Shown: positions 35,360 through 43,288 of the stretch, one piece after another
Position numbering within the stretch: position 1 is the first letter of the stretch
How the letters are laid out: each line of letters starts with the position of its first letter
NCBI GenBank assembly: GCA_963734015.1
Contig: CAVTFG010000017.1
Location: forward strand, 124,001 to 188,000
Reading direction: 5' to 3'
Length of the DNA stretch: 64,000 bases
Source: JALZKA01 sp963734015
GTDB taxonomy: Bacteria; Actinomycetota; Thermoleophilia; Solirubrobacterales; 70-9
Notes under the pieces: generated by a model
Seen by the model: only the letters and a program-made list of their open reading frames with translations
The model's database searches: none
What the model was told of the DNA's origin: nothing
Made by a program: the position numbers and the translations under genes

Positions 35360-35418
35360 CGGAGACCTCGCACCCCAATCGAGCTTCCGGCGCGGGAGTG
35401 CTACGTTCGATCACTGGG

Positions 35419-36606
35419 ATGACCGGCAACCCTGCGCGCCTCCAGGAACTTCTTGACGAGCAGGCTGCGCTGCGACGAGTCGCCACGATGGTCGCTCAGG
35501 ACACACCGGCCGGCCAGCTGTTCGATCGCGTGTGTCAGGAGCTCGGCAGCGTGCTCGGCGTGAAGAGCACCGACATGGTTCGCTACGACGACGACGGGCA
35601 GGCGACGGTCGTCGGTGCCTGGGACTCGAGCGGCGAGCCGTCCTTCCCGGTCGGAGAGCGGGTCCCGATCGATCCCCAGACGGTCACGGGGAAGGTGTTC
35701 GCGACCGGCCAGCCGCAGCGGGTCGACGACTACAGCGGCGTCGAGGGCGAACTCGCCGCTCGGCTGCGGGAAGCAGGCTTCCTCTCGGTCGTCGGAGCGC
35801 CGATCAACGTCGCCGGGCGCATGTGGGGCAGCATCATGGCGACCAGCGCGAAGGCCGGCGCGTTCCCGGCGGATACGGAGCACCGGATCGGCGGCTTCGC
35901 CGAGCTGGTCACGGCGGCGCTCGCGAACGCGGACGCGCGCGAGAAGCTCGCGACCTCACGAGCGCGGATCGTCGCCGCGGGAGATGCCGCGCGCAGGCGC
36001 ATCGAGCGCGACCTCCACGACGGCGCGCAGCAGCGCCTCGTCGCGCTCGCCCTCAACCTGCGCCTTCTAGAGGAGCGAGTGAGCGACGGCTCGGTCGTCG
36101 CCACTGGGCTCGCGACCGCGCGGGCCGACCTCGACCAGGCTCTGACGGAGCTCCGCGAGCTCGCGAGAGGGATTCATCCGGGCGTCCTGACCGAGCGCGG
36201 TCTCACGGCCGCCCTCGACGCGCTGGCGAAGCGCGCACCGATGCCGGTTGACCTCGAGGCCGACACAGGTTGCGACCGCGTCGCGCTCCCGCTGCAAACG
36301 ACGGCCTATTTCGTGGTGGCCGAGGCGCTAACGAACACGACGAAGCACGCCGAGTGCAGTCGCGCCGGCGTGCGCGTGCAGCTCCAGGGTGAGTCGGTCG
36401 TCGTGGAGGTGAGTGACGACGGAACGGGCGGCGCGGACGCGAGCGGTTCCGGGCTCGGAGGACTCGCCGACCGGGTCAGCGCGCTCGACGGCGCCTTCGA
36501 GGTGATCAGCCCGGCCGGCGGCGGCACGACGATCCGAGCGCAGCTCCCACTCGCGTACTGCGAACGCCTCGAACAGGAGGTGGCGGTCGCGAGCTCGTCG
36601 GCCTGA
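35419..36606 (+). CDS. Sensor histidine kinase with GAF domain (HisKA_3 type)
   Basis: This 395-residue soluble kinase has a GAF domain (about 10-175: LRRVATMVAQDTPAGQLFDR, SVVGAPINVAGRMWGSIMAT). It is followed by a HisKA_3 dimerisation domain with the phosphorylated His200 in RRRIERDLHDGAQQRLVALA, and the ATPase domain with EALTNTTKHA (N box) and DDGTGG. No membrane segments are present, so it senses a cytoplasmic ligand or redox state through GAF. No NarL-type response regulator is adjacent, which makes it an orphan. ATG 35419 is chosen; GTG 35356, overlapping the VOC stop, would add 21 residues. Confidence 0.87.
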   Translation: MTGNPARLQELLDEQAALRRVATMVAQDTPAGQLFDRVCQELGSVLGVKSTDMVRYDDDGQATVVGAWDSSGEPSFPVGERVPIDPQTVTGKVFATGQPQRVDDYSGVEGELAARLREAGFLSVVGAPINVAGRMWGSIMATSAKAGAFPADTEHRIGGFAELVTAALANADAREKLATSRARIVAAGDAARRRIERDLHDGAQQRLVALALNLRLLEERVSDGSVVATGLATARADLDQALTELRELARGIHPGVLTERGLTAALDALAKRAPMPVDLEADTGCDRVALPLQTTAYFVVAEALTNTTKHAECSRAGVRVQLQGESVVVEVSDDGTGGADASGSGLGGLADRVSALDGAFEVISPAGGGTTIRAQLPLAYCERLEQEVAVASSSA

Positions 36607-36630
36607 GCCCTAAGGCTTCCCGCCGCCGAT

Positions 36631-36678
36631 CAGCGGAGGGGGAGGGACTCGAACCCTCGATGGACGAGAAACGCCCAT
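36631..36678 (-). repeat. 48-bp displaced 3' fragment of tRNA-Ser (direct repeat copy 1)
   Basis: Bases 36631-36678 match 42442-42489, the 3' half of the intact tRNA-Ser(CGA), at 47 of 48 positions, in the same orientation. It covers the T arm, most of the variable arm and the acceptor 3' strand. The 5' half, anticodon arm and matching acceptor strand are absent. It therefore cannot be a functional tRNA and looks like an attachment-site copy. Confidence 0.8.
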
Positions 36679-36790
36679 GGATGATGACCATGCGCACCAG
36701 GGGCGTTAGGGTTCGAAACTGGAGATGCTCATCGTCGTTGCGCAGCGGAGGGATGTGGCTCGCCTTCGCATCGAGAGGCGCGGGCGGCGT

Positions 36791-37369
36791 TCAGCGGCGG
36801 TCGAGCGCGTGTGTTGTGAGTTGGGCCAGCACGGTCCCGGCGAGGGCCCCGGTGAGGACATCGCCGGGATAGTGCACCCCGGTGTGCACACGCGAGTACG
36901 CGACCAGCGCGGCGAGTCCCTGCAGCGGGATCGAGACCACTGGAAGGGCGTGACCGACTCCGGTCGCGAAGGCGAAGGCGGCGGCGGTGTGGCCCGAGGG
37001 GAACGATGTCGAGCCCGGCATCCTCGTCTGTCGCGCGAGCGGGACGTGCTCGGCGACGCGGTCCGGGCGCCGGCGGCCCCCCAGCGGCTTCAGCACGAGG
37101 TTTGCCACGGTCGCGGTGACCCCGACCGAGACGAGGCCGTCCCTCGCAGCACGCCGGCCGCGGCGCCCACCGAATCCCGCGATGAGCGCGGCTGCCGCAA
37201 GCGACAGCTTCGAGTAGTCCGCCGCGGCCGTGAGGCGGGACATCGCGGTGTCGAGCGCGGTCGTCGGCGTCTGTGCGATCGCCGCATAGACGGCGAGGTC
37301 GACGCGCTCGGCGTCGCGGAGCCAGGTGGGTCCCGGCGGTGGCTCGGGGGTGGCGTCGACGGAGCTCAT
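36791..37369 (-). CDS. PAP2 superfamily phosphatase
   Basis: This 192-residue membrane phosphatase has the three-part signature: KPLGGRRRPDR (K-x6-RP), PSGHTAAAFAFATG and SRVHTGVHYPGDVLTG (S-R-x5-H-x3-D). It has hydrophobic helices around 70-90, 120-150 and 160-185. Such enzymes dephosphorylate phosphatidate, undecaprenyl pyrophosphate or related lipids at the outer face of the membrane. It is divergent from the lipid kinase gene 17 bp away, so the two encode opposite activities on lipid phosphates and probably share a promoter region. ATG 37369 is the start. Confidence 0.87.
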   Translation of the reverse strand: MSSVDATPEPPPGPTWLRDAERVDLAVYAAIAQTPTTALDTAMSRLTAAADYSKLSLAAAALIAGFGGRRGRRAARDGLVSVGVTATVANLVLKPLGGRRRPDRVAEHVPLARQTRMPGSTSFPSGHTAAAFAFATGVGHALPVVSIPLQGLAALVAYSRVHTGVHYPGDVLTGALAGTVLAQLTTHALDRR

Positions 37370-37386
37370 GGGCGGCTGATGATGCT

Positions 37387-38670
37387 ATGACCGGCAGACA
37401 GCTCGCGGCAGCCGGAGCGCCGCTGCTGCTCTTCGCCGCTCTGGCGCTCGCACTGATCGTCGCCGTCCAGGAGTTCCCGAAGGGCCTGGTCGTCCTCGGC
37501 CTGGTGTTGGTCGCGGGGCTGGTCGGCTGGTACGGGATCCTGCGGCGCGGCGCAGCCCGCGTCGCCGGCCTCTCGCTGGGCGCGGTCGCGCTCGCGGCGG
37601 CGCTCCTCCTGCTCCTCAACGACCGCGCGGTCGAGATCGCGCTGATCATCGGCGGGATCCTGGCGGCCGGCGCATGCGCGCGAGCAGCGGTGAGCCGGCG
37701 CACACCGCTGGCGCCCGCGTCGGCGCCGGAACACCCGGTCCTGATCTTCAATCCGAAGTCCGGCGGCGGCAAGGCAGAGAAGTTCGCCGTCGCGGACGAG
37801 GCGCGGGCGCGCGGTATCGAGGCGATCGAGCTGACCCGCGGCCATGACCTCGAAACGATCGCCAGGGATGCGGTCGCCCGCGGCGCGGACGCGCTCGCGA
37901 TGGCCGGCGGCGACGGGTCGCAGGCGATCGTCGCCGCGATCGCCTCAGAGCTCGACCTTCCCTACGCGTGCATCCCGTCCGGGACGCGAAACCACTTCGC
38001 CCTCGACCTGGGGGTGGATCGCGACGACGTCGTCGGCGCGCTCGACGCGTTCGTGGGCGGCGGCGAGCGCCGCGTCGACCTCGCGGAGGTCAACGGACAG
38101 GTTTTCGTCAACAACGTCTCGCTGGGCCTTTACGCAGAGGCGGTGCAGCGCGAGGGCTACCGCGACGCCAAGATCCGCACGCTGATCGACACGGTGCCCG
38201 ACGCCCTCGACCCCTCGGGGCCGGGGCTCGACCTGCGCTGGACGGGCCCCGACGGCCATGAGCATCGCTCGGGAGCCATGATCCTGGTCTCGAACAACCG
38301 CTACCGGCTCGGGCGCCAGGTCGGCTCCGGGACCCGGCCGAAGATCGACGACGGCCTGCTCGGGATCACGATCGCCGGAGCACCCACAGGCGGGGGAGGC
38401 AGCCGGCGACTGCCGCAGCAACCGGTGCGGGCGTGGAGCGCACAGACCTTCGAGGTCGATGCCGCCGCCCCGGTTCCGGCCGGGATCGACGGCGAGGCGG
38501 TCGAGCTCGTGCCTCCGCTTCGCTTTAGCATCCGCCCGGGCGTCCTACGCGTGCGAATCGCCCCGCAGCATCCCGGTGCCTCGCCGTCGGCGTACCTGCC
38601 CGAGGGCTTCAGCGACAGCCTGCGCACACTCGCGCGGATTGCATTCAAACCACGACAGAAGGAGACCTGA
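37387..38670 (+). CDS. Diacylglycerol/lipid kinase with N-terminal membrane domain
   Basis: This 427-residue protein has four hydrophobic helices (about 8-25, 30-50, 58-78, 84-100). The DAGK catalytic domain follows, with NPKSGGGKAEKF (about 119-130), the nucleotide site GGDGSQ (175-180), PSGTRNHFALDLG and the late D-D pair (KIDDGLLGI). The family phosphorylates diacylglycerol, sphingoid or polyprenyl-type lipids. The membrane domain at the N-terminus is unusual compared with soluble DgkB/YegS and keeps the catalytic part at the bilayer. Its stop overlaps the next start by one base (TGATG). Confidence 0.85.
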   Translation: MTGRQLAAAGAPLLLFAALALALIVAVQEFPKGLVVLGLVLVAGLVGWYGILRRGAARVAGLSLGAVALAAALLLLLNDRAVEIALIIGGILAAGACARAAVSRRTPLAPASAPEHPVLIFNPKSGGGKAEKFAVADEARARGIEAIELTRGHDLETIARDAVARGADALAMAGGDGSQAIVAAIASELDLPYACIPSGTRNHFALDLGVDRDDVVGALDAFVGGGERRVDLAEVNGQVFVNNVSLGLYAEAVQREGYRDAKIRTLIDTVPDALDPSGPGLDLRWTGPDGHEHRSGAMILVSNNRYRLGRQVGSGTRPKIDDGLLGITIAGAPTGGGGSRRLPQQPVRAWSAQTFEVDAAAPVPAGIDGEAVELVPPLRFSIRPGVLRVRIAPQHPGASPSAYLPEGFSDSLRTLARIAFKPRQKET

Positions 38671-38888
38671 TGGACATCGTCGAGATCGAGCAGAAGGAAA
38701 AGGTCAGCCGTGCAGAGGTCGTCAGCAGGCTGCGAAAGCTGGCGACCATGCTCGCCAAGGGCAACGACGTCAAGTTCGACCAGGGCGGGATGTCGATGAC
38801 GGTCCACGTCCCGGACGAAGTCGAGCTCAAGATCGAGCTGGAGGTGGAGACCGACGAGCGCGAGCTCGAGATCGAGCTGAAGTGGTGA
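38670..38888 (+). CDS. Amphi-Trp domain protein
   Basis: This 72-residue protein has a helix (EKVSRAEVVSRLRKLATMLA), a short strand with KGNDVKFDQGG, and strands ending in ELEIELKW, the C-terminal Trp after alternating charged and hydrophobic residues that names the amphi-Trp domain. The function of the family is unknown. It is small enough to be a regulatory or adaptor subunit. It is tightly coupled on both sides: a one-base overlap with the lipid kinase and a four-base overlap (GTGA) with the DUF2252 gene. Confidence 0.83.
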   Translation: MDIVEIEQKEKVSRAEVVSRLRKLATMLAKGNDVKFDQGGMSMTVHVPDEVELKIELEVETDERELEIELKW

Positions 38889-40318
38889 CGGCGAGCGCGA
38901 CCACACCCCCCGCCGCCGACCTTGCAAGGGACCTGCCGCCGAGCGCGCGCGCAGCGGCCGGCAAGGCGGCACGAGAGCGCGCGCCACGCTCCGGTCACGG
39001 TGAATGGACGCCGGCTACCGACCGCCCCAACCCGGTCGATGTGCTGGAGGGCCAGGCGGCGGATCGCGTCGCCGAGCTCGTCCCCCTGCGGTACGGTCGC
39101 ATGCTCGTCTCCGCGTTCACCTTCTACCGGGGCGCCGCGGCGATCATGGCCGCCGACCTGGCGGCCACGCCGAGCTCGGGCTTCTGGGTTCAGGCGTGCG
39201 GAGACGCGCATCTCTCGAACATCGGCGGCTATGCGTCGCCCGATCGTGGCCTGGTCGTCGACATCAATGACTTCGATGAGACCCTCCCCGGTCCGTGGGA
39301 GTGGGACGTCAAGCGGCTCGCTGCCAGCTTCGAGATCGCGGGCCGCGACCGCGGTTTCTCCGGCGCCCTGCGGCGCAAGATCGTGCTCACCGTCGCCGAG
39401 ACTTATCGAGAGGACATGCGTCGCCTCGCCGGGTTCAGCAATCTCGCCGTCTGGTACCGGCGCGTGGACGTTGCGCAGATCCGCGAGCACTTCCAGGCAG
39501 ACGTCAGCAGCAAGGATCTGAAGCGGTTCGACCGCAACGTCGCCAAGGCCCGTCGCAAGGATCGCCTGCGCGCGTTCACGAAGCTCACAGAGCGCGTTGA
39601 CGGCGAGGTGCGGATCCGAAGCGATCCTCCCGTGCTCGTCCCGATGGAAGAGATGTTCTCGGGCAAGGAGCTCGACACGGCCGTGAGCAGGCTCGGCGCC
39701 ATCGTCGATGGGTATCGCGACAGCCTTATCCCCGACCGCCGGCGTCTGCTGGACGGGTATCGGCTGGTCCACATCGCGCGAAAAGTCGTCGGCGTCGGCA
39801 GCGTCGGGACCCGGGCGTGGATCGCGCTCCTGCTCGGACGCGACGAGAACGACCCGCTGTTCCTTCAGATCAAGGAGGCGCAGCCATCGGTGCTCGAGCC
39901 CTACACGGCGCCCAGCGAGTACGCCGAGCAGGGCCAGCGCGTGGTCGAGGGCCAACGGCTCACGCAGGCCGCCAGCGACATCTTTCTCGGCTGGCTGAGC
40001 ACGACCGGACCGGACGACAAGAAGCGGGACTTCTACGTCCGCCAGCTCTGGGACCAGAAAGCCTCGGTGCAGGTCGACCTGCTGTCGCCCGCGGGGCTGA
40101 GCGCCTACGCGCAGATCTGCGGGGCGATCCTCGCGCGCGCCCACGCGCGCACCGGCGACCGGATCGCGATCGCCGCGTACCTCGGTGTCGGGAGCCGTTT
40201 TGATGAAGCGATAGCGGACTTCGCCGATGCGTACGCGGATCAGAACGAGGACGACTACCGGGCCCTACGCCAGGCGGCCGAGGACGGTCGCATCGCCGTC
40301 GCATCGGAACCGACGTAG
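38885..40318 (+). CDS. DUF2252 family protein (kinase-like fold)
   Basis: This 477-residue soluble protein of the DUF2252 family has YGRMLVSAFTFYRGAAAIMA, the catalytic-loop-like GDAHLSNIGG (about 107-116) and the metal-binding-like INDFDET (about 126-132). It also has WDVKRLAASFEIAGRD, GVGSVGTRAWIALLLGRD and QLWDQKASVQVDLLS. The fold resembles aminoglycoside phosphotransferase/Ser-Thr kinases and a phosphotransfer role is possible, but no substrate is known. GTG 38885 overlaps the amphi-Trp stop. Stable co-translation with a lipid kinase and amphi-Trp suggests a shared complex or pathway. Confidence 0.87.
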   Translation: MTASATTPPAADLARDLPPSARAAAGKAARERAPRSGHGEWTPATDRPNPVDVLEGQAADRVAELVPLRYGRMLVSAFTFYRGAAAIMAADLAATPSSGFWVQACGDAHLSNIGGYASPDRGLVVDINDFDETLPGPWEWDVKRLAASFEIAGRDRGFSGALRRKIVLTVAETYREDMRRLAGFSNLAVWYRRVDVAQIREHFQADVSSKDLKRFDRNVAKARRKDRLRAFTKLTERVDGEVRIRSDPPVLVPMEEMFSGKELDTAVSRLGAIVDGYRDSLIPDRRRLLDGYRLVHIARKVVGVGSVGTRAWIALLLGRDENDPLFLQIKEAQPSVLEPYTAPSEYAEQGQRVVEGQRLTQAASDIFLGWLSTTGPDDKKRDFYVRQLWDQKASVQVDLLSPAGLSAYAQICGAILARAHARTGDRIAIAAYLGVGSRFDEAIADFADAYADQNEDDYRALRQAAEDGRIAVASEPT

Positions 40319-40333
40319 GGCACGATCCAGGCG

Positions 40334-41608
40334 CTAACCGCGCTCCAGCCAGGCGCGGGCGCGGGTCATATTGGACGGGGCACCTTCCAACGGCGGTGCC
40401 GTGTCACTGGGGTGGCGCTCGAACCAGCGCGCGTAGCGGTCGGCGAGGGGGGCGGCGGTGAAGCCGTGGGCGAAGACCGAGAGCCCGACGGTGATGTAGG
40501 TCGCGAGGACGATCAGATCCTGGTGGGGGAGCTGGGACTCCTCGATCAGGATCACCGCGAACACGATCGAGGCCAGGCCGCGAGGCCCGAACCAGCCCAG
40601 GAAGCCGAGCGTCGGCACCCGTGCGTGCGAGCCGAACATCCCGATCGCGACGGGCACCATCCGGACGACCGTCAGGCTCAGGAACGCATACAGCGCGAGC
40701 TCCCAGCTCAGCTCCCCGAGCGCGGGTCCGAGCAGGATCGCTCCAAAGAGCACGAACGTGACGCCGTTGAGCACGCTCCCCACCTCGTCGGTCAGCCGGT
40801 TCACGTCCTCGGGGTCGCGCTTGATCGCCACCCGGAACACGATGCCGCCGACGAAGGCGGCGATAAAGCCCGATCCGTCGAGGGCGCTCGCGGTGCCGTA
40901 GGCGAGGGCGGCACCGGCGGCCGGGATCACCTGGCGCCAGGTGCCCGCGATCAGGCCCCTGCGGCCGGCGTGGATCAGGATCCCCGCGATCAGGAGCCCG
41001 GCGGCCACCCCGCCGATGACCCCGAAGCCGATCTCTTCGAGCAGCAGCGTCCCGGCGCTTCGGCCCTCCGCGATCTCCGACTCCACGTCGGCCACGGCGA
41101 CGGCGGCGAACAAGAGCGGCACGCAGATCCCGTCGTTGAGACCGCTCTCGACATTGAGGCTCTGGCGGATCTGGCCCGGGACACGCGGCTCGGTCACGAC
41201 CGCCTGGCCGAGGGCGGCGTCGGTGGGCGCCAGGATCACCCCCAGGATCAGGGCCTCGCCGAACGTCATCTGATCGAAGATCACCGCGGCCGCCAGCGCC
41301 CCGAGGCCGATGGTCAGCGGCAGGCCGATTCCCAGCAGGCGCAGCGGCACCGAGATCTCGCGCCTCAGTGCTGCGAAGTCGATCCGAGCGGCGTCGGAGA
41401 AGAGCACCAGCGCCAATGTCGCCTCGGCCAGCGCTCGCACGGTCGAACTCGTGCTCGAGAGCTCGACCGCGTCGAGGACCTCGGGCCCGACGAGGATCCC
41501 GATCGAGACGAACAGGATCGCGGGTGTGATCGGCGATCCCGACAGGCGCTTCGAGACGGCGGCGACGGCGATCAGCGCCAGCGCCAGGATCGCGAGTGAC
41601 CACTCCAT
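40334..41608 (-). CDS. Cation:proton antiporter (CPA1 family)
   Basis: This 424-residue membrane protein has about twelve predicted helices. Key parts are FVSIGILVGPEVL near the N-terminus, APTDAALGQAVVTEPRVPGQ with the transport Asp, LNVESGLNDGICVPLLFAAV (the ESGLNDG ion-binding motif of CPA1 exchangers) and GWFGPRGLASIVFAVIL. It exchanges Na+ or K+ for H+ across the inner membrane. The length is shorter than eukaryotic NHEs, with almost no C-terminal regulatory tail. It is convergent with the DUF2252 gene, 15 bp away. Confidence 0.9.
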   Translation of the reverse strand: MEWSLAILALALIAVAAVSKRLSGSPITPAILFVSIGILVGPEVLDAVELSSTSSTVRALAEATLALVLFSDAARIDFAALRREISVPLRLLGIGLPLTIGLGALAAAVIFDQMTFGEALILGVILAPTDAALGQAVVTEPRVPGQIRQSLNVESGLNDGICVPLLFAAVAVADVESEIAEGRSAGTLLLEEIGFGVIGGVAAGLLIAGILIHAGRRGLIAGTWRQVIPAAGAALAYGTASALDGSGFIAAFVGGIVFRVAIKRDPEDVNRLTDEVGSVLNGVTFVLFGAILLGPALGELSWELALYAFLSLTVVRMVPVAIGMFGSHARVPTLGFLGWFGPRGLASIVFAVILIEESQLPHQDLIVLATYITVGLSVFAHGFTAAPLADRYARWFERHPSDTAPPLEGAPSNMTRARAWLERG

Positions 41609-41758
41609 TCAGATCCGTTCGCTCGCGGGAGGAGTCGAGGGTCGATCTATGGATCGACGCCGTGGGGCTGGTCCGGCGAGAAGTGCAACGTCACGGCTAC
41701 TGCTGGTCGTCCAAAAGCGATACTTCTGTCCCCGGACGCCGCCGCGCGCGCCCAGGGA

Positions 41759-42028
41759 TCAGCTTCCCAGCACCTTCGCCTTCTCGCTGGCGAACTCCTC
41801 ATCCGTGAGCACGCCTTGTTCGTGAAGCTGACCGAGCTCCTTCAGTCGCTCCGTGGTCTCGGCCGTCACTCCAGCCGACGCCGCTGGGGCGGGGGCGGTG
41901 GGCTCAGCCTGCGGCGCGCTGTCCTGCTGCTCTGCAGCTTGCTTCTCGTCCATGTGCTTCTTGGCAGCGACGGCGGCTCCGCCGAGTGCGGCTAAACGTC
42001 GTCTGCGTTGGCGTCTGTCTTGCCCCAT
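41759..42028 (-). CDS. SHOCT domain protein
   Basis: This 89-residue protein has a basic N-terminus (RRQRRRRLAALGGAAVAAKK), then an Ala/Pro/Glu-rich linker, then the short C-terminal SHOCT domain RLKELGQLHEQGVLTDEEFA SEKAKVLG. SHOCT is an oligomerisation module often added to small proteins of unknown role. ATG 42028 has GGAGAGGA at the right distance. An in-frame extension upstream exists but is not conserved in character. Confidence 0.78.
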   Translation of the reverse strand: MGQDRRQRRRRLAALGGAAVAAKKHMDEKQAAEQQDSAPQAEPTAPAPAASAGVTAETTERLKELGQLHEQGVLTDEEFASEKAKVLGS

Positions 42029-42444
42029 GCTCGTCCTCTCCTTTGATTCGATCCTCGTCGAGCGTCTCACAGGCTTTCCGGATCGACAAGTCGTCGACCC
42101 CTGGCGGAATGGCTCGTGGAAGTTCTGCTTTCTATGCAAAGCAGCTAGAGACCCTGGGGTTCGTCTACCCCTCGTGACGGTCAAGTTGATTGCCTGCGCG
42201 CTGGTGGGAGCTGGCGAGGGTGGTCGAGACGTACAAACTCGCGTTGCTTGGCTCGGACGGCAGCCTCCGCTCGACGGTCGCCTAGAGACGGCCTCCAATT
42301 CCCGGGTGTCATGGGGACGGCTATGGGTACGGCATGGGTACGAGATCAGGCATCTTGTGATCCCGAGTGACCCTGAGTGACCTGCCCGTCTACGCGCGTG
42401 GACTCCGATGGATTCGCTTGAACAAGCCGAATCTGACTTGACAG
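42029..42444. other. Gene-free region next to tRNA-Ser with short repeats
   Basis: These 416 bp hold no convincing gene. They include an inverted repeat at 42125-42144 (CTGCTTT and AAAGCAG), three near-copies of ATGGGTACGG at 42311-42343, and the duplicated GAGTGACC at 42365-42382 spaced by 10 bp. The base composition is less G+C-rich than the flanks. The repeats sit about 60-135 bp from the tRNA 3' end, where recombinase arm sites would be expected. Confidence 0.4.
42311..42343. repeat. Three near-direct repeats, possible recombinase arm sites
   Basis: ATGGGGACGG (42311), ATGGGTACGG (42323) and ATGGGTACGA (42334) are spaced 12 and 11 bp, close to one helical turn. They lie about 100 bp from the tRNA-Ser end. 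Binding by an integrase arm domain is an inference from place and spacing. Confidence 0.35.
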
Positions 42445-42534
42445 CGGAGGGGGAGGGATTCGAACCCTCGATGGACGAGAAACGCCCATAACGGTTTTCG
42501 AGACCGCCGCATTCAACCGCTCTGCCACCCCTCC
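42445..42534 (-). tRNA. tRNA-Ser(CGA)
   Basis: This 90-base class II tRNA is read from 42534 to 42445. Acceptor GGAGGGG pairs with CCCCTCC, discriminator G; the anticodon loop CTCGAAA gives anticodon CGA (codon UCG); there is a long variable arm, and T arm GAGGG-TTCGAAT-CCCTC. CCA is not encoded. Its 3' half is duplicated at 36631-36678. Confidence 0.95.
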
Positions 42535-42611
42535 AGGTGGATGAAAGAGGCTAGCGGCGACGGGGCGCTGGAGGCGGCGCCGGGCGGCTGAAAGCGCCGC
42601 CCGGCCCGCAC

Positions 42612-42755
42612 TCATACTCGGGCTGATCGCCCCGCCGTGAGCCGCGGCCAGATCAGCAGCACGAGGCCGATGACGATGCAGGCGATTCCAAGTGCGTAGT
42701 GCACGAGGATCGCCAGCACGATTCCGATGACGATTAGAAGTAGAGCTAGTGACAT
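42612..42755 (-). CDS. Small 47-residue membrane protein (DUF6131-like)
   Basis: ATG 42755 to stop at 42612-42614 encodes 47 residues: LALLLIVIGIVLAILVHYAL, then a short turn and IACIVIGLVLLIWPRL. Two membrane helices form a hairpin with a short basic tail. Size and pattern resemble DUF6131 and similar tiny actinobacterial membrane proteins of unknown role. The reading frame shows normal codon choice. It lies between the tRNA-Ser and the displaced ytoQ repeat. Confidence 0.6.
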   Translation of the reverse strand: MSLALLLIVIGIVLAILVHYALGIACIVIGLVLLIWPRLTAGRSARV

Positions 42756-42810
42756 TGCCGCTGAATACCCCTCAGCGGGTGCCGGAAACGGACGACGAGC
42801 GCGCGCCCTC

Positions 42811-42845
42811 AGTCCTTCGCGATCGCGTACCTGAGGATCTCGACC
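42811..42845. repeat. 35-bp direct repeat of ytoQ 3' end (copy 1, displaced)
   Basis: Identical over 35 bases to 46503-46537, which encodes the last residues VEILRYAIAKD of YtoQ. It includes the palindrome CGCGATCGCG. Here no ytoQ body precedes it on the minus strand. It stands 23 bp before the SnoaL start. Confidence 0.85.
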
Positions 42846-42868
42846 CTGCCGCGCGCGATACTTGACCG

Positions 42869-43288
42869 GTGTCTGAGCCGGGGGGCTCCGAGGCCCTTAC
42901 GCACGAGGAAGTGCTGACGCAGGGCTACGACGCGTTCAACCGGCGCGAAACCGCCCGGCTGCGCGATCTGATGGTCGCCGAGTTCGAATGGCACGAGGCC
43001 GAGGAAGTTCCCGGCCGGAAGGTCTGTCGCTCGGCCGAGGAGTTCGCGGAGTACATCGAGGGCTTCCAGCGCCTGTGGGACGAGTTCTCGTTCGAGCTGG
43101 AGGGGATGCGACGCGGTGCCGGCGACACGATCCTCGCCACAGTCCGAGGCCGCGGCCGGGGGAAGGCGAGCCCTGATGTCTTCGAGCTGACGATTCATCA
43201 CGTCTGGCGGTTTCGGGAAGGCCGGGTCGCGCGGATGGACGCCTTCCTCGACGCTCGCGAAGCGGCGGACGCCGCCGGGCTCTCCTAG
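42869..43288 (+). CDS. SnoaL-like/NTF2-fold protein
   Basis: This 139-residue protein has the NTF2-like pattern: EEVLTQGYDAFNRRETARLRDLM (shown in parts: EEVLTQGYDAFNRRE), FEWHEAEEVPGRKVCRSAEE, FSFELEGMRRGAGDTILATV and a last strand VWRFREGRVARMDAF. Members of this type are ligand-binding or polyketide cyclase-like. No catalytic residues can be assigned. GTG 42869 is the start. Its stop overlaps that of the cyclase gene on the other strand by four bases. It sits inside the ytoQ repeat-bounded segment. Confidence 0.78.
   Translation: MSEPGGSEALTHEEVLTQGYDAFNRRETARLRDLMVAEFEWHEAEEVPGRKVCRSAEEFAEYIEGFQRLWDEFSFELEGMRRGAGDTILATVRGRGRGKASPDVFELTIHHVWRFREGRVARMDAFLDAREAADAAGLS

Larger units (their letters stand above)
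36631..42489. mobile_element. Candidate tRNA-Ser-flanked island without integrase
   Basis: The segment is bounded by the 48-bp direct repeat of the tRNA-Ser 3' end, with the intact tRNA at the right and only the 3' piece at the left. This is the expected product of tyrosine-recombinase integration into a tRNA 3' end. Cargo is a PAP2 phosphatase, lipid kinase/amphi-Trp/DUF2252 operon, cation antiporter and a SHOCT protein. No integrase or excisionase is recognisable, so it would be an immobile relic. The alternative is a partial tRNA duplication unrelated to transfer. Confidence 0.4.

Noticed and set aside
36631..36730. A complete third tRNA-Ser gene
   Set aside because: Only the 3' half is present. 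The upstream sequence has no acceptor 5' strand or D arm, and the hairpin with arms CATGG/CCATG has C at position 33 of the would-be anticodon loop.
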